From: Pantoea alhagi
GTDB taxonomy: Bacteria; Pseudomonadota; Gammaproteobacteria; Enterobacterales; Enterobacteriaceae
NCBI RefSeq assembly: GCF_002101395.1
Contig: NZ_CP019706.1
Location: 806,001 to 870,000, forward strand
Direction of reading: 5' to 3'
Length of the DNA: 64,000 nucleotides
The stretch's first letter is position 1; each line of letters begins with the position of its first letter. The notes beneath the pieces were generated by a model, which saw only the letters and a list, made by a program, of their open reading frames with translations, had not been told where the DNA came from and ran no database searches. Below, piece by piece: positions 35,351-44,915 of this stretch. Position numbers and translations under genes: made by a program.

Positions 35351-36016
35351 ATGGCTAAATCCAGGCTCAAATTTCGTCTGCACCACACAGCGATTGTGCT
35401 GATCTGTCTGACGCTGCTGGTCGTCCTGATGCAGGGCGCTTCATGGTTCAGTCTGGGCCATCAAATGGCGCGCTCTGAACAGGTGGAAGATCTGGCGCGC
35501 ACCCTGACACGTCAGGTTGCATTTACGCTTACGCCGCTTATGGACAGCCCGGACGATAACCGCACACAAATCACCGCCATTCTCAAACAGATGACGGATA
35601 ACAGCCGTATCCTCGACGCCTCGGTTTATGACAGCGAAGGTTCGCTGGTTACGCGCAGCGGCGAAGGCATCAGCGTGCGCGATCGTCTGGCGCTGGATGG
35701 CAAACGCGCGGGCAGCTACTTTAATCATCAGCTGGTGCAGCCGCTGGAAAACAGCGACGGCCCGCAGGGCTTTTTACGCGTCACGCTGGACACGCATGTG
35801 CTGGTAACCGAAGCGAAGCAGGTGGATAACACCACCAATATTCTGCGCCTGATGATGCTGCTGGCGCTGGCTATCGGCATTATCCTTACCCGTACGCTGT
35901 TGCGCGATCGCCGTACCCGCTGGCAACAATCCCCTTTTCTGCTGACCGCCAGCACGCCGGTTAAAGAAGATGACGACGAATCTGATGAAACGTCAGACGA
36001 AGCTAAAAAAAGCTGA
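35351..36016 (+). CDS. smp: Smp/YtjB inner-membrane protein
   Basis: 221 residues from MAKSRLKFRLHHTA (ATG at 35351; a TTG two codons earlier is not needed). One N-terminal membrane span (about 13-35), a periplasmic domain, a second span (about 160-180) and a charged cytoplasmic tail ending in acidic repeats. The family end RTRWQQSPFLLTAS matches E. coli YtjB. The function is unknown. It is divergent from serB. Confidence 0.9.
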   Translation: MAKSRLKFRLHHTAIVLICLTLLVVLMQGASWFSLGHQMARSEQVEDLARTLTRQVAFTLTPLMDSPDDNRTQITAILKQMTDNSRILDASVYDSEGSLVTRSGEGISVRDRLALDGKRAGSYFNHQLVQPLENSDGPQGFLRVTLDTHVLVTEAKQVDNTTNILRLMMLLALAIGIILTRTLLRDRRTRWQQSPFLLTASTPVKEDDDESDETSDEAKKS

Positions 36017-36123
36017 AGCGTATTGTTGTCGGCAGGGGCAAGGCACTGAAGAAAGCGTAATACAGAAGGCGCAGACGGGCGGAAGAAAATAACCGGACGA
36101 GGCTGCCTCGTCCGGTAAATCAG

Positions 36124-36843
36124 TCAGGCTTTGTCGCCCAGCAGTACCGACTCCAGCGCGATTTTCACCATATCGTCAAAGGTGGTCTGACGTTCCGCCG
36201 CCGTGGTCTGTTCATGCGTGCGGATATGGTCGGAAACGGTACAGATGGTCAGCGCTTTCGCGCCAAACTCTGCCGCCACGCCATAGATGCCCGCCGCTTC
36301 CATTTCCACGCCGAGAATGCCATATTTTTCCATAACGTCGAACATTTGCGGGTCCGGCGTATAGAACAGGTCGGCAGAGAAAATATTGCCTACGCGCGCC
36401 TCAATACCCAGTGCTTTCGCCGCGTCTGCCGCGTTACGCACCATGTCAAAATCGGCAATTGCTGCAAAATCGTGATCCTTGAAGCGCATACGGTTCACTT
36501 TAGAATCGGTGCAGGCGCCCATGCCGATAACCACATCGCGCAGTTTCACATCGGCACGTACCGCGCCGCAGGAACCCACACGAATAATTTTTTTCACGCC
36601 GAACTCGGTGATCAGCTCTTTTGCATAGATGGAGCAGGATGGAATGCCCATACCGTGCCCCATAACGGAAATGCGACGGCCTTTCCAGGTGCCGGTGTAA
36701 CCCAGCATACCGCGCACGTTGTTCACTTCTACTGCGTCTTCCAGAAAGGTTTCCGCGATATGTTTAGCACGCAGCGGATCGCCCGGCATCAGCACCACGT
36801 CCGCGAAATCACCCATCTCAGCATTAATATGAGGCGTAGCCAT
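36124..36843 (-). CDS. deoD: Purine nucleoside phosphorylase
   Basis: 239 residues, starting MATPHINAEMGDFADVVLMP. It splits purine (deoxy)nucleosides with phosphate to base and (deoxy)ribose-1-phosphate; the E. coli type is a hexamer. Phosphate-binding GDPLRAK and the active-site VSDHI segment are present. It is the last gene of deoCABD. Confidence 0.97.
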   Translation of the reverse strand: MATPHINAEMGDFADVVLMPGDPLRAKHIAETFLEDAVEVNNVRGMLGYTGTWKGRRISVMGHGMGIPSCSIYAKELITEFGVKKIIRVGSCGAVRADVKLRDVVIGMGACTDSKVNRMRFKDHDFAAIADFDMVRNAADAAKALGIEARVGNIFSADLFYTPDPQMFDVMEKYGILGVEMEAAGIYGVAAEFGAKALTICTVSDHIRTHEQTTAAERQTTFDDMVKIALESVLLGDKA

Positions 36844-36870
36844 TGTCGTTATTCCTTGAAAAAATGAAAC

Positions 36871-36892
36871 ACGCCAGCCCGGCGGCTGGCGT
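36871..36892 (-). other. Hairpin between deoB and deoD
   Basis: ACGCCAGCC and GGCTGGCGT pair around a 4-nt loop in the 66-bp gap. On the minus strand GTTTCATTTTTTC follows, so it may partly end transcription or protect upstream mRNA. Confidence 0.55.
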
Positions 36893-36909
36893 TAAATGAA
36901 AGCCGCGTA

Positions 36910-38133
36910 TTACAGCATGCTTTTGCCATATTCCATATCGGAAAGGCCGAAGTATTTTGCTACCGTCTGCCCGATATCGGCAAAGGTATCGCGTCCGCCG
37001 AGGAAGCCCGGTTTAACGCCTGGGCCATAGATCAGAATCGGGATATGCTCACGGGTATGATCGGTGCCGTGCCAGGTGGGATCACAACCGTGATCGGCGG
37101 TGAGGATCAGAATATCGCCCTCTTTCACCTGCGCCATCAGCTCTGGCAGACGGCGGTCAAACAGCTCCAGGCCGCCCGCATAACCGGCAACGTCACGACG
37201 ATGCCCCCAGGCGGAGTCGAAATCCACAAAGTTGGTGAAGACGATGGCGTTATCCGGCGCCTGCGCCATCTCTTTAACCGTGGCATCGAACAGCGCATCA
37301 AGGCCGGTCGCTTTGATCTTTTTGGTAATGCCGACGTGCGCGTAGATATCGGCGATTTTACCCACCGAGATCACCTCACCCTGCTTCTCTTCCACCAGCT
37401 TTTTCAGGATGGTGGGTGACGGCGGCTCGACGGCTAAGTCGTGACGATTGCCGGTACGTTCGAAGTTTCCGGCTTTATCACCGACAAACGGACGCGCAAT
37501 CACGCGGCCAATGTTGTATTCGCCCTTATCCAGCTCTTCACGGGCGATTTCACACAGATCGTACAGGCGTTGCAGGCCGAATGTCTCTTCATGACAGGCG
37601 ATCTGGAATACTGAGTCGGCAGAGGTATAGAAAATCGGCTTGCCGGTTTTCATATGCTCTTCACCCAGTTTATCCAGAATCACCGTCCCGGAAGAGTGGC
37701 AGTTGCCGAGATAACCCGGCAGCCCGGCGCGCTCCACCAGTTTGTCCAGTAACGCCTGCGGGAAGCTGTTTTCGGTGTCGCTGAAATAACCCCAGTCAAA
37801 CAGTACCGGCACGCCAGCGATTTCCCAGTGGCCTGACGGCGTATCCTTACCGGAAGAGAGCTCCTGCGCCCAGGCATACGCGCCAATGATCTCCGCCTGC
37901 GGGTCCAGGCCCGGCGGGAAGGTGCCGGTAGAGGCTTCCGCCGCTTTTCCCAGCCCTAACGCGGTCAGGTTCGGCAGATGCAGCGGCCCCTGACGCCCTT
38001 TATCCGCCTCGCCGTTAAAGCAGGCCTGCGCAATATGACCCAGCGTGTCTGAGCCTTTATCACCATATTTTTCAGCGTCTTTACTGGCACCGATCCCAAA
38101 GGAATCCAGCACCATGATAAATGCACGTTTCAT
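36910..38133 (-). CDS. deoB: Phosphopentomutase
   Basis: 407 residues, starting MKRAFIMVLDSFGIGASKDA. It converts (deoxy)ribose-1-phosphate to the 5-phosphate. The alkaline-phosphatase-superfamily metal sites are visible: D10 in LDSFGIG, TADHGCDPTWHGTDHTRE near residue 335. It is third in the operon after deoA, with a 179-bp gap that could hold an internal promoter as in E. coli. Confidence 0.97.
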   Translation of the reverse strand: MKRAFIMVLDSFGIGASKDAEKYGDKGSDTLGHIAQACFNGEADKGRQGPLHLPNLTALGLGKAAEASTGTFPPGLDPQAEIIGAYAWAQELSSGKDTPSGHWEIAGVPVLFDWGYFSDTENSFPQALLDKLVERAGLPGYLGNCHSSGTVILDKLGEEHMKTGKPIFYTSADSVFQIACHEETFGLQRLYDLCEIAREELDKGEYNIGRVIARPFVGDKAGNFERTGNRHDLAVEPPSPTILKKLVEEKQGEVISVGKIADIYAHVGITKKIKATGLDALFDATVKEMAQAPDNAIVFTNFVDFDSAWGHRRDVAGYAGGLELFDRRLPELMAQVKEGDILILTADHGCDPTWHGTDHTREHIPILIYGPGVKPGFLGGRDTFADIGQTVAKYFGLSDMEYGKSML

Positions 38134-38312
38134 GTTACTCTCCTGCGCTTACGCGCGATGAGAAAAATAAAAAAGCGATCAGAACAGTATGCCGTCTATA
38201 CCTCTGGTACTTCAAGCCGCAGATGCGAGGGCTGCGCTCATCATTCCGGTCAGTGAGCCCTTCAGGCTTTCAGTTTCCCCTTGCCGCCTTCCTGGCGTGA
38301 GATATTCAGGCG

Positions 38313-39635
38313 TTAATTGCTAATTCTGCGATAGATAACCGGCGTTGCAGCAGGTTTACTGTCACCAAGCCTGATCGCCGCTTTTACCGCCTGTGCCGCT
38401 TCCTGCCAGCTGGCCTCGCTGGCGGCATGGATCACCGCCAGTGGACGTTCAGCGTCTACGCGGTCACCCAGCTGCACCATCTCATTCAGGCCTACGCTGT
38501 AATCGATGCTGTCGCTGGCGCGGCGACGTCCACCACCCAATGCCACCACCGCCAGGCCAAGCGCGCGGGTATCCATTTCATTAACGATACCGGGCGCATC
38601 GGCATACACCGCCTTGCTCAGCATCGGGGCTGGCAGGTAGCTGTCCATTTTTTCAATAAAATCTGTCGGGCCTTTCTGCGCCGCCACCATACGCGCAAAT
38701 ACCTCAGCGGCGCTGCCGTTATCCAGCACTTTTTGCAGTTGCTGACGGGCCGCAGCATCGTCCTGCGCCAGGCCGCCGGAAATGAGCATTTCACTGCACA
38801 ACGCCAGCGTTACTTCCAGCAAACGTGGATTGCGATAACTGCCGGTGAGGAACTGAACCGCTTCGCGCACTTCCAGTGCGTTACCGGCACTGGAAGCCAG
38901 TACCTGATTCATATCGGTCAGCAGTGCGGTGGTTTTACAACCCGCGCCGTTGGCCACGCCTACGATCGCCTGCGCCAGCTGCTCTGACAGTTCAAAGGTC
39001 GGCATAAAGGCGCCAGACCCCACTTTCACATCCATCACCAGTGCATCCAGCCCTTCGGCCAGCTTTTTTGCCAGAATCGAGGCGGTGATCAGCGGAATAG
39101 AATCGACCGTCGCGGTAATGTCGCGCGTGGCATAAAAACGCTTATCCGCCGGTGCCAGCGAATTGGTTTGGCCGATAATGGCAACGCCGGTCTGTTGAAT
39201 AATTTCCCGGAAACGGCTATCGCTGGGGAAAATATCAAAGCCGGGGATCGCTTCCAGCTTATCCAGCGTGCCGCCGGTATGGCCCAGGCCGCGCCCGGAG
39301 ATCATCGGCACATAGCCGCCGCAGGCCGCGATCATCGGCCCCAGCATTAGCGAAGTCACATCGCCCACGCCGCCGGTAGAGTGCTTATCCACCACCGGGC
39401 CGTTTAAATTCAAAGATTTCCATGACAGCACCGCGCCGGAATCACGCATCGCCATGGTCAGCGCCACACGTTCCGGCAGCGTCATATCATGGAAAAAAAT
39501 CGCCATCGCCAGCGCGGCAATCTGCCCTTCTGATACGCTGTTATCACGAACCCCGTTGATAAAGAAGCGGATCTCTTCTTCACTCAGCGCATGGCCGTCA
39601 CGTTTTTTTCGAATAATTTCTTGTGGTAAAAACAA
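38313..39635 (-). CDS. deoA: Thymidine phosphorylase
   Basis: 440 residues, starting MFLPQEIIRKKRDGHALSEE. It cleaves thymidine and deoxyuridine with phosphate. The family signature KHSTGGVGDVTS is near residue 84, and SGRGLGHTGGTLDKLEAIPG follows. It is the second gene of the deo operon, 109 bp after deoC. Confidence 0.97.
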   Translation of the reverse strand: MFLPQEIIRKKRDGHALSEEEIRFFINGVRDNSVSEGQIAALAMAIFFHDMTLPERVALTMAMRDSGAVLSWKSLNLNGPVVDKHSTGGVGDVTSLMLGPMIAACGGYVPMISGRGLGHTGGTLDKLEAIPGFDIFPSDSRFREIIQQTGVAIIGQTNSLAPADKRFYATRDITATVDSIPLITASILAKKLAEGLDALVMDVKVGSGAFMPTFELSEQLAQAIVGVANGAGCKTTALLTDMNQVLASSAGNALEVREAVQFLTGSYRNPRLLEVTLALCSEMLISGGLAQDDAAARQQLQKVLDNGSAAEVFARMVAAQKGPTDFIEKMDSYLPAPMLSKAVYADAPGIVNEMDTRALGLAVVALGGGRRRASDSIDYSVGLNEMVQLGDRVDAERPLAVIHAASEASWQEAAQAVKAAIRLGDSKPAATPVIYRRISN

Positions 39636-39744
39636 GGTAACCCCCTGTTTAACGGATCAATAAATCAGGCCTGGTGTCCCGATCCAACGGTGCAGAAAAA
39701 TTATTTTTAGCGGACGGCAGGCGCCCGCTATGGTGAAAGGAAAC

Positions 39745-40524
39745 TCAGTAGCTGCTGGTGCTGCGCGCGCTCTCATAGCCCGCCGCGTTCAACAGGCTTG
39801 CCAGCAGGCTGGAGGCACCGAAACGGAAATGACGCGCATCCGCCCAGCCGCTGCCCAGAATGTCATCGGCAAGCTGCAGATAGAGCGCCGCATCTTCTGC
39901 GGTACGCACGCCGCCCGCAGGCTTAAAGCCAACGCGATCCTGTACCCCTTTATCACGGATCACTTCCATCATGATTTTTGCCACTTCTGGCGTGGCGTTT
40001 ACCGGCACTTTACCGGTAGAGGTTTTGATAAAGTCAGCGCCCGCATCGATAGCGATTTCAGAAGCCTGACGGATTAGCGCTTCCTCTTTCAGTTCGCCGG
40101 TTTCAATGATCACTTTCAGCAATACACTGGCCGCCGCGCAGGCTTCTTTGCATGCCTTGACCAGTTTAAAGCCGGTTTCGGTATCGCCAGCCATCAGTGT
40201 GCGATAGGGAAAAACCACATCCACTTCATCCGCGCCATAGGCAATGGCCGCGCGCGTTTCCGCCAGCGCGATCTCAATATCGTCATTGCCGTGCGGGAAA
40301 TTGGTTACGGTAGCGATACGAATATCGGGCGTGCCCTGCTCGCGCAGCGTTTTACGTGCGATGGGAATAAAACGGGGATAAATACAGATGGCAGCAGTAT
40401 TGCCTGCCGGGGATTTAGCCTGCTGACACAGCGCAATCACTTTGGCGTCGGTGTCATCATCGTTAAGGGTGGTTAAATCCATGAGTTTCAGCGCACGCAG
40501 CGCGGCAGCGGTTACATCAGTCAT
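39745..40524 (-). CDS. deoC: Deoxyribose-phosphate aldolase
   Basis: 259 residues. It splits deoxyribose-5-phosphate into acetaldehyde and glyceraldehyde-3-phosphate. The Schiff-base lysine is in DFIKTSTGKVPVNAT (the K of FIKTSTG, near residue 167), and VGFKPAGGVRT holds the second catalytic lysine near residue 200. It is the first gene of deoCABD, with a regulated promoter region upstream. Confidence 0.97.
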   Translation of the reverse strand: MTDVTAAALRALKLMDLTTLNDDDTDAKVIALCQQAKSPAGNTAAICIYPRFIPIARKTLREQGTPDIRIATVTNFPHGNDDIEIALAETRAAIAYGADEVDVVFPYRTLMAGDTETGFKLVKACKEACAAASVLLKVIIETGELKEEALIRQASEIAIDAGADFIKTSTGKVPVNATPEVAKIMMEVIRDKGVQDRVGFKPAGGVRTAEDAALYLQLADDILGSGWADARHFRFGASSLLASLLNAAGYESARSTSSY

Positions 40525-40642
40525 AATGCTCTCCAGAAAGATTCAGTGAGCTTCCGCCAGTGGAAGACTCAACACGAGGTCTTGGTTCCTTGAAGAGGGT
40601 TGAGATCCATCTCACCTTGCCAGCGATGCTGATTCGTTTTGA

Positions 40643-40658
40643 TGTTACGATTTTAACA
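40643..40658. promoter_or_regulatory. DeoR operator (deoO2-like)
   Basis: TGTTACGATTTTAACA matches the E. coli operator TGTTAGAATTCTAACA at 13 of 16 positions. It overlaps the predicted -10 (TAAAAT on the minus strand, complement of 40650-40655) and start site near 40645. Confidence 0.85.
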
Positions 40659-40677
40659 TCACGGGCAAACTCTTTAT

Positions 40678-40693
40678 TGTGCGTAAGCTCACA
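40678..40693. promoter_or_regulatory. CRP site 1 of deoP2-like promoter
   Basis: TGTGC-GTAAGC-TCACA, centred at 40685.5, which is about -40.5 from the predicted start near 40645. This is the activating position seen at E. coli deoP2. Confidence 0.75.
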
Positions 40694-40730
40694 TTTAGTT
40701 AAGAAACGCTACCATCAAGTCTACATTTGA

Positions 40731-40746
40731 TGTGACGTCCATCGCA
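40731..40746. promoter_or_regulatory. CRP site 2 of deoP2-like promoter
   Basis: TGTGA-CGTCCA-TCGCA, centred 53 bp from site 1, the same spacing as the -40.5 and -93.5 CRP sites of E. coli deoP2, between which CytR binds. Confidence 0.7.
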
Positions 40747-40811
40747 TTAAAAGCGCCACAGCCGCAGGCCAGAAGCGCTTTATGCGCGCTATCATACCGC
40801 AGAAGCGCAAA

Positions 40812-40827
40812 TGTGAGAATTATCACA
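40812..40827. promoter_or_regulatory. Additional strong CRP site
   Basis: TGTGA-GAATTA-TCACA is a perfect CRP core, 47 bp beyond the yjjV stop. It lies about 81 bp upstream of CRP site 2 and is not part of the familiar deoP2 layout. Confidence 0.75.
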
Positions 40828-40874
40828 TTCGCTCTTTACCTGTTCTTAAGATCCCCTGTGATCTGGTCGTCTTG

Positions 40875-41648
40875 TTAACGTAGCTGAAACAATTTCTCAC
40901 TGTTGCTGGTAAGGGTGGCCGCGATCTCTTCCGGCGCTTCCTGACGCAGCTCGCATAATGTTTGCCATACCTTTACTGCCTGCTCTGGCCGATTGGGCTG
41001 TCCCTGAAAGCCGTTCAACGGCATATCAGGCGCATCGGTTTCCAACAGCAGCGCTTCAAGCGGGAGCTGCGCAATGGTATTGCGCGTTTTGCTGGCACGA
41101 GGATAGGTAATGGTGCCGCCTACGCCGATAGCATAACCAGCAGCAATAAACGCCTGCGCCTGCTGCACGCTTCCGGCAAAGCCATGTACCACGCCACGGC
41201 GCGGCACCTCGATACGTCGCAGGTGCTGTGCCAGTTTGTCATGCGTGCGCCGGGAATGCAGGATCACGGGCAGATCGTATTTCCGCGCCAGCCGCAGCTG
41301 CGCATCCAGAAAATATTGCTGACGATCGAACTGAGGATCGTCCATATAAAGATCCAGCCCGATCTCGCCGATCGCCACCAGTTTTGTGGGTCGCTGACGC
41401 AGGTGCTGCTCCAGCTGTTCCAGCGCCGCATCGCTGTGCTGCTGAATCACAATGGGATGCAGTCCCAGCGCGGCATAAAGCGGTGCATACTGGTGTGCCA
41501 GCTGTAATACCAGAGCAAAGCGTGTAGCATCCACCGCCGGAACGATAATTTTCTCTACGCCCGCCTGAGCGGCGCGTGACAGGCTTTCCTCCTCATGCCC
41601 GGTAAACGGAGGAAAATCGAAGTGGCAGTGGGTATCAATAAATCTCAC
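40875..41648 (-). CDS. yjjV: TatD-family metal-dependent hydrolase YjjV
   Basis: 257 residues, starting MRFIDTHCHFDFPPF. Metal ligands appear in DTHCHFD, in GEIGLDLYMD near residue 93, in VILHSRRTHD and in LLETDAPDMPL near residue 203. The family are nucleases or hydrolases; the YjjV substrate is not established. It is upstream of deoC on the same strand; yjjW and yjjI, which separate them in E. coli, are absent. Confidence 0.93.
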   Translation of the reverse strand: MRFIDTHCHFDFPPFTGHEEESLSRAAQAGVEKIIVPAVDATRFALVLQLAHQYAPLYAALGLHPIVIQQHSDAALEQLEQHLRQRPTKLVAIGEIGLDLYMDDPQFDRQQYFLDAQLRLARKYDLPVILHSRRTHDKLAQHLRRIEVPRRGVVHGFAGSVQQAQAFIAAGYAIGVGGTITYPRASKTRNTIAQLPLEALLLETDAPDMPLNGFQGQPNRPEQAVKVWQTLCELRQEAPEEIAATLTSNSEKLFQLR

Positions 41649-41882
41649 GTCAGCGCTCCTCTACATATTTCAGGAATTATTCTGCGCTATTTTATTTGCC
41701 GCTGCATTGCAGGATGCATAACGCCGCCTTTTATTCTGGAATTGCAGAATAGTAGCGTAAAAGAAGTGTTCCAGAGAGGAGATACGGAAAGCAGGTGGCG
41801 ATGGGTTTAGCCGCGCAGGGCCAGAGAAAAAACACAGGCCGGCACCGCGCTCTGCAAAGAAAGCGGGCCAGCTTATAACAGA

Positions 41883-42071
41883 TCAGCGCAGGGGTTTATC
41901 GTTTGTGGCATCATAGTGCTGCTCACGCCCGTAATCTTCCTGCAAAATACCGGAGAGCCAGTCATTGTTTCCTGCCATCCAGGCGTCGTCGTTATCAAAC
42001 CACTCCGCCCACATTAGCGCCATCTGGCCTTTCCATTGTTTCCATTTGCCTGCAACGATGTCGCTATTCAT
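41883..42071 (-). CDS. CsbD-family small stress protein
   Basis: 62 residues: MNSDIVAGKWKQWKGQMALM, then EWFDNDDAWMAGNNDWLSG. CsbD/YjbJ proteins are abundant general-stress proteins of unknown activity. The KWKQWKG start and repeated DW/GNNDWLSG pattern fit the family. GGAGACC precedes the ATG. It belongs to a run of stress genes with ytjA and osmY. Confidence 0.75.
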   Translation of the reverse strand: MNSDIVAGKWKQWKGQMALMWAEWFDNDDAWMAGNNDWLSGILQEDYGREQHYDATNDKPLR

Positions 42072-42118
42072 GACTGGTCTCCGCTAAATTCACTGGATCT
42101 GTCTGTTTAGCTGGTTAC

Positions 42119-42280
42119 CTAGGGTCGACGACGACCGGTAAACAGGCTGACAAGGAACAGAATAATACCTACCACGAAGACAATCTTAGCTGCCCATGCG
42201 GCTGTACCAGCCAGACCGCCGAAGCCTAATGCCGCCGCGATCAATGCAATTACCAGAAAGATAATACCCCAACGAAACAT
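42119..42280 (-). CDS. ytjA: YtjA, DUF1328 small membrane protein
   Basis: 53 residues from MFRWGIIFLVIALIAAALGF; the longer frame adds 16 unmatched residues and GGAGAGG lies before this ATG. There are two membrane spans and a basic GRRRP end. It is almost identical to E. coli YtjA, and lies next to osmY as there. The function is unknown. Confidence 0.92.
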   Translation of the reverse strand: MFRWGIIFLVIALIAAALGFGGLAGTAAWAAKIVFVVGIILFLVSLFTGRRRP

Positions 42281-42414
42281 AAGCCTCTCCTTTACCATAG
42301 TTAAAATCGAACTGCTTAGCTCAGCCAATTCATGGACAGTAAACCCATGAACTTTATTTTTTTAACGGGTTAGCTGCGGCACAGACGCCAGATGTTGACC
42401 GTGCCGCAAAAACA

Positions 42415-43029
42415 TTAAGGTTTAACCGTCAGGTCATTCTTAACGCTTTTTACGCCTTCAATAGCTTTGGCGATACTTTCCGCACGTTCTGACTGTGCTT
42501 CTTTTTCTACCGTACCGGAAAGCTGGACCACACCGTTGGTGGTTTCAACTTTAACGTTCCGGGACGGTACAATGTCATCCGCTAATAGCTTAGCTTTGAT
42601 TTCGCTGGTTGTAGCGGCATCACCTGCATAGCCGCTAACTGACTGTTTTTCGCTGTCTCTGACGTGTAGTTTATCGCTGACGGATTTTACCCCCTCAACT
42701 TTCTTCACCAGTGCCACAGCCTTTTCAGCCTGATCCTGAGAAGAAACGAAACCGCTCAGGGTCACAACCCCCTTCTGGGTTTCCACTGAGATATCCGTAC
42801 TTTTAATCGTTTCGTCATCTACCAGCGCAGCTTTCGCTTTGGCGGTGATGGCGCTGTCATCCATAAAACCATCGACTTTTTTCATAGAACTATCGATTGT
42901 GGACCCTGCGCTATCCGCAGCATTCTGCGTTTTCTGTGATGCAGATTCATCTGCCAGGGCAGAGCCGCTCAGCAGCGCAGAACCCACCATCACAGCCATC
43001 AGAGTCTTGGTAATCTTAGTCTTGTTCAT
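42415..43029 (-). CDS. osmY: Periplasmic hyperosmotic stress protein OsmY
   Basis: 204 residues with a signal peptide (MNKTKITKTLMAVMVGSALL, ending SALA-DE). Two BON domains follow (about 57-122 and 135-202), each with the pattern of conserved Gly in LSGFV and LSGTV. It is a sigma-S-dependent periplasmic chaperone-like protein. It is downstream of prfC on the same strand, as in E. coli. Confidence 0.95.
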   Translation of the reverse strand: MNKTKITKTLMAVMVGSALLSGSALADESASQKTQNAADSAGSTIDSSMKKVDGFMDDSAITAKAKAALVDDETIKSTDISVETQKGVVTLSGFVSSQDQAEKAVALVKKVEGVKSVSDKLHVRDSEKQSVSGYAGDAATTSEIKAKLLADDIVPSRNVKVETTNGVVQLSGTVEKEAQSERAESIAKAIEGVKSVKNDLTVKP

Positions 43030-43269
43030 CGATATCTTCCTTCTTATACGTTATTCCACTCACAACCGTAAGCGTAGCGGCAACAAACCCATGTACCGCT
43101 TAAATGGACGCCGGGAGGCTTTCACCGCCGCTTTTTACATCCGACAAACTAAGCATAGTCAAGGATTGGCATTCGTCGCGTTTTTTTGGTTAAAAAACAG
43201 TTAAGAAGGCGTTTTTAAGGATTTTTTAAGAGGAGTCTGTAGCGAAGGCGGATAAATTTACGCTGGTAC

Positions 43270-43312
43270 TATAAAAACGCATCGCGAAGGAGAATACTGC
43301 CTCCGCGATGCC
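43270..43312 (-). terminator. prfC intrinsic terminator
   Basis: On the minus strand GCATCGCGGAGG, a loop, CTCCTTCGCGATGC, then GTTTTTAT. The remaining gap to osmY (43030-43269) should contain the osmY promoter; no clear hexamers were picked. Confidence 0.82.
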
Positions 43313-43325
43313 TGAACAAAGTTGA

Positions 43326-44915
43326 TTAATGTTCGCGTGTTTTGCGGAACACCACTTCAGGATAGCGCTCCTGCGTGAGGTTGAGGTTAACCATGGTCGG
43401 GGCGATGTAGGTGAGGTTATCACCGCCATCCAGCGCCAGGTTGACTTCATTCTTACGCTGGAACTCGTCGAACTTTTTCACATCGTCGCATTCAACCCAG
43501 CGCGCGGTCGAAACGTTAACCGATTCGTAAATCGCTTCCACGTTGTACTCGCTTTTCAGGCGCGCCACGACCACGTCAAACTGCAGCACACCTACCGCAC
43601 CCACAATCAGATCGTTATTGGATACCGGACGGAACACCTGTACCGCACCCTCTTCTGACAGCTGCACCAGCCCTTTTAACAGCTGCTTCTGCTTCAGCGG
43701 ATCGCGCAGGCGAATACGACGGAATAGTTCTGGCGCGAAGTTCGGAATACCGGTGAACTTCATGTTTTCACCCTGCGTAAAGGTATCGCCAATCTGAATG
43801 GTGCCGTGGTTATGCAGGCCGATAATGTCGCCGGGGAAGGCTTCTTCAACATGCGAACGGTCGCCCGCCATAAAGGTCAGCGCATCGGAAATGACCACAT
43901 CTTTACCGGTACGCACCTGACGCAGCTTCATGCCCTTCTCATATTTACCGGAGACAACGCGCATAAAAGCGACGCGGTCGCGGTGTTTCGGATCCATGTT
44001 AGCCTGGATTTTAAACACGAAACCGGAAAACTTCTCTTCGCTGGCTTCAACGCTGCGCGTATCGCTCTGGCGCGGCATTGGCGCAGGTGCCCAGGAAACC
44101 AGGCCATCCAGCATATGATCAACGCCGAAGTTGCCCAGCGCGGTACCGAAGAACACCGGCGTCAGCTCACCCTGCAAAAACGCTTCCTGCTCAAACTCAT
44201 GCGAAGCGCCCTGCACCAGCTCCAGTTCGTCACGCAGCTGCGCTGCCAGATCTTCGCCGACCGCGCTGTCCAGCTCAGGATTGTTCAGTCCCTTAATGGT
44301 GCGCACTTCCTGAATGGTATGGCCTTTACCGGTCTGATACAGATAGGTTTCATCGTTATAGAGATGATAAACGCCTTTGAACAGCTTGCCGCAGCCGATT
44401 GGCCAGGTAATGGGTGCGCAGGCGATTTTCAGCTCGTTTTCAACTTCGTCCAGCAGCTCCATCGGATCGCGAATATCACGGTCCAGCTTGTTCATAAAGG
44501 TCAGGATCGGCGTATCGCGCAGACGCGTCACTTCCATCAGCTTACGGGTACGATCTTCAACCCCTTTCGCCGCGTCGATGACCATCAGACAGCAGTCAAC
44601 GGCGGTCAGGGTACGATAGGTATCTTCAGAGAAGTCTTCGTGCCCCGGCGTATCCAGCAGGTTGATCAGGCTATCGCGGTAGGGAAACTGCATTACCGAG
44701 GTAGTAATAGAGATCCCGCGCTGTTTCTCCATTTCCATCCAGTCAGATTTGGCATGCTGATTAGAGCCACGGCCTTTTACCGTACCGGCGGTCTGGATCG
44801 CCTGTCCGAACAGCAGGACTTTTTCGGTAATGGTGGTTTTACCGGCATCGGGGTGAGAAATGATAGCGAAGGTACGACGACGCGACACTTCTTGCAAAAA
44901 TGTGGTATTAGACAT
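43326..44915 (-). CDS. prfC: Peptide chain release factor 3
   Basis: 529 residues from MSNTTFLQEVSRRRTFAIIS; the longer frame adds 16 unmatched residues. It is a GTPase that removes RF1/RF2 after peptide release. G motifs: SHPDAGKTT (P-loop), DTPGHEDF, MNKLDRD. The EF-G-like domains follow. It is the last conserved backbone gene before the accessory region; E. coli has yjjG on its other side. Confidence 0.97.
   Translation of the reverse strand: MSNTTFLQEVSRRRTFAIISHPDAGKTTITEKVLLFGQAIQTAGTVKGRGSNQHAKSDWMEMEKQRGISITTSVMQFPYRDSLINLLDTPGHEDFSEDTYRTLTAVDCCLMVIDAAKGVEDRTRKLMEVTRLRDTPILTFMNKLDRDIRDPMELLDEVENELKIACAPITWPIGCGKLFKGVYHLYNDETYLYQTGKGHTIQEVRTIKGLNNPELDSAVGEDLAAQLRDELELVQGASHEFEQEAFLQGELTPVFFGTALGNFGVDHMLDGLVSWAPAPMPRQSDTRSVEASEEKFSGFVFKIQANMDPKHRDRVAFMRVVSGKYEKGMKLRQVRTGKDVVISDALTFMAGDRSHVEEAFPGDIIGLHNHGTIQIGDTFTQGENMKFTGIPNFAPELFRRIRLRDPLKQKQLLKGLVQLSEEGAVQVFRPVSNNDLIVGAVGVLQFDVVVARLKSEYNVEAIYESVNVSTARWVECDDVKKFDEFQRKNEVNLALDGGDNLTYIAPTMVNLNLTQERYPEVVFRKTREH

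Larger units (their letters stand above)
40525..40874. other. deo operon control region
   Basis: 350 bp between yjjV and deoC. It carries the DeoR operator and three CRP-type boxes listed separately; the yjjW-yjjI genes found here in E. coli are absent. Confidence 0.75.
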
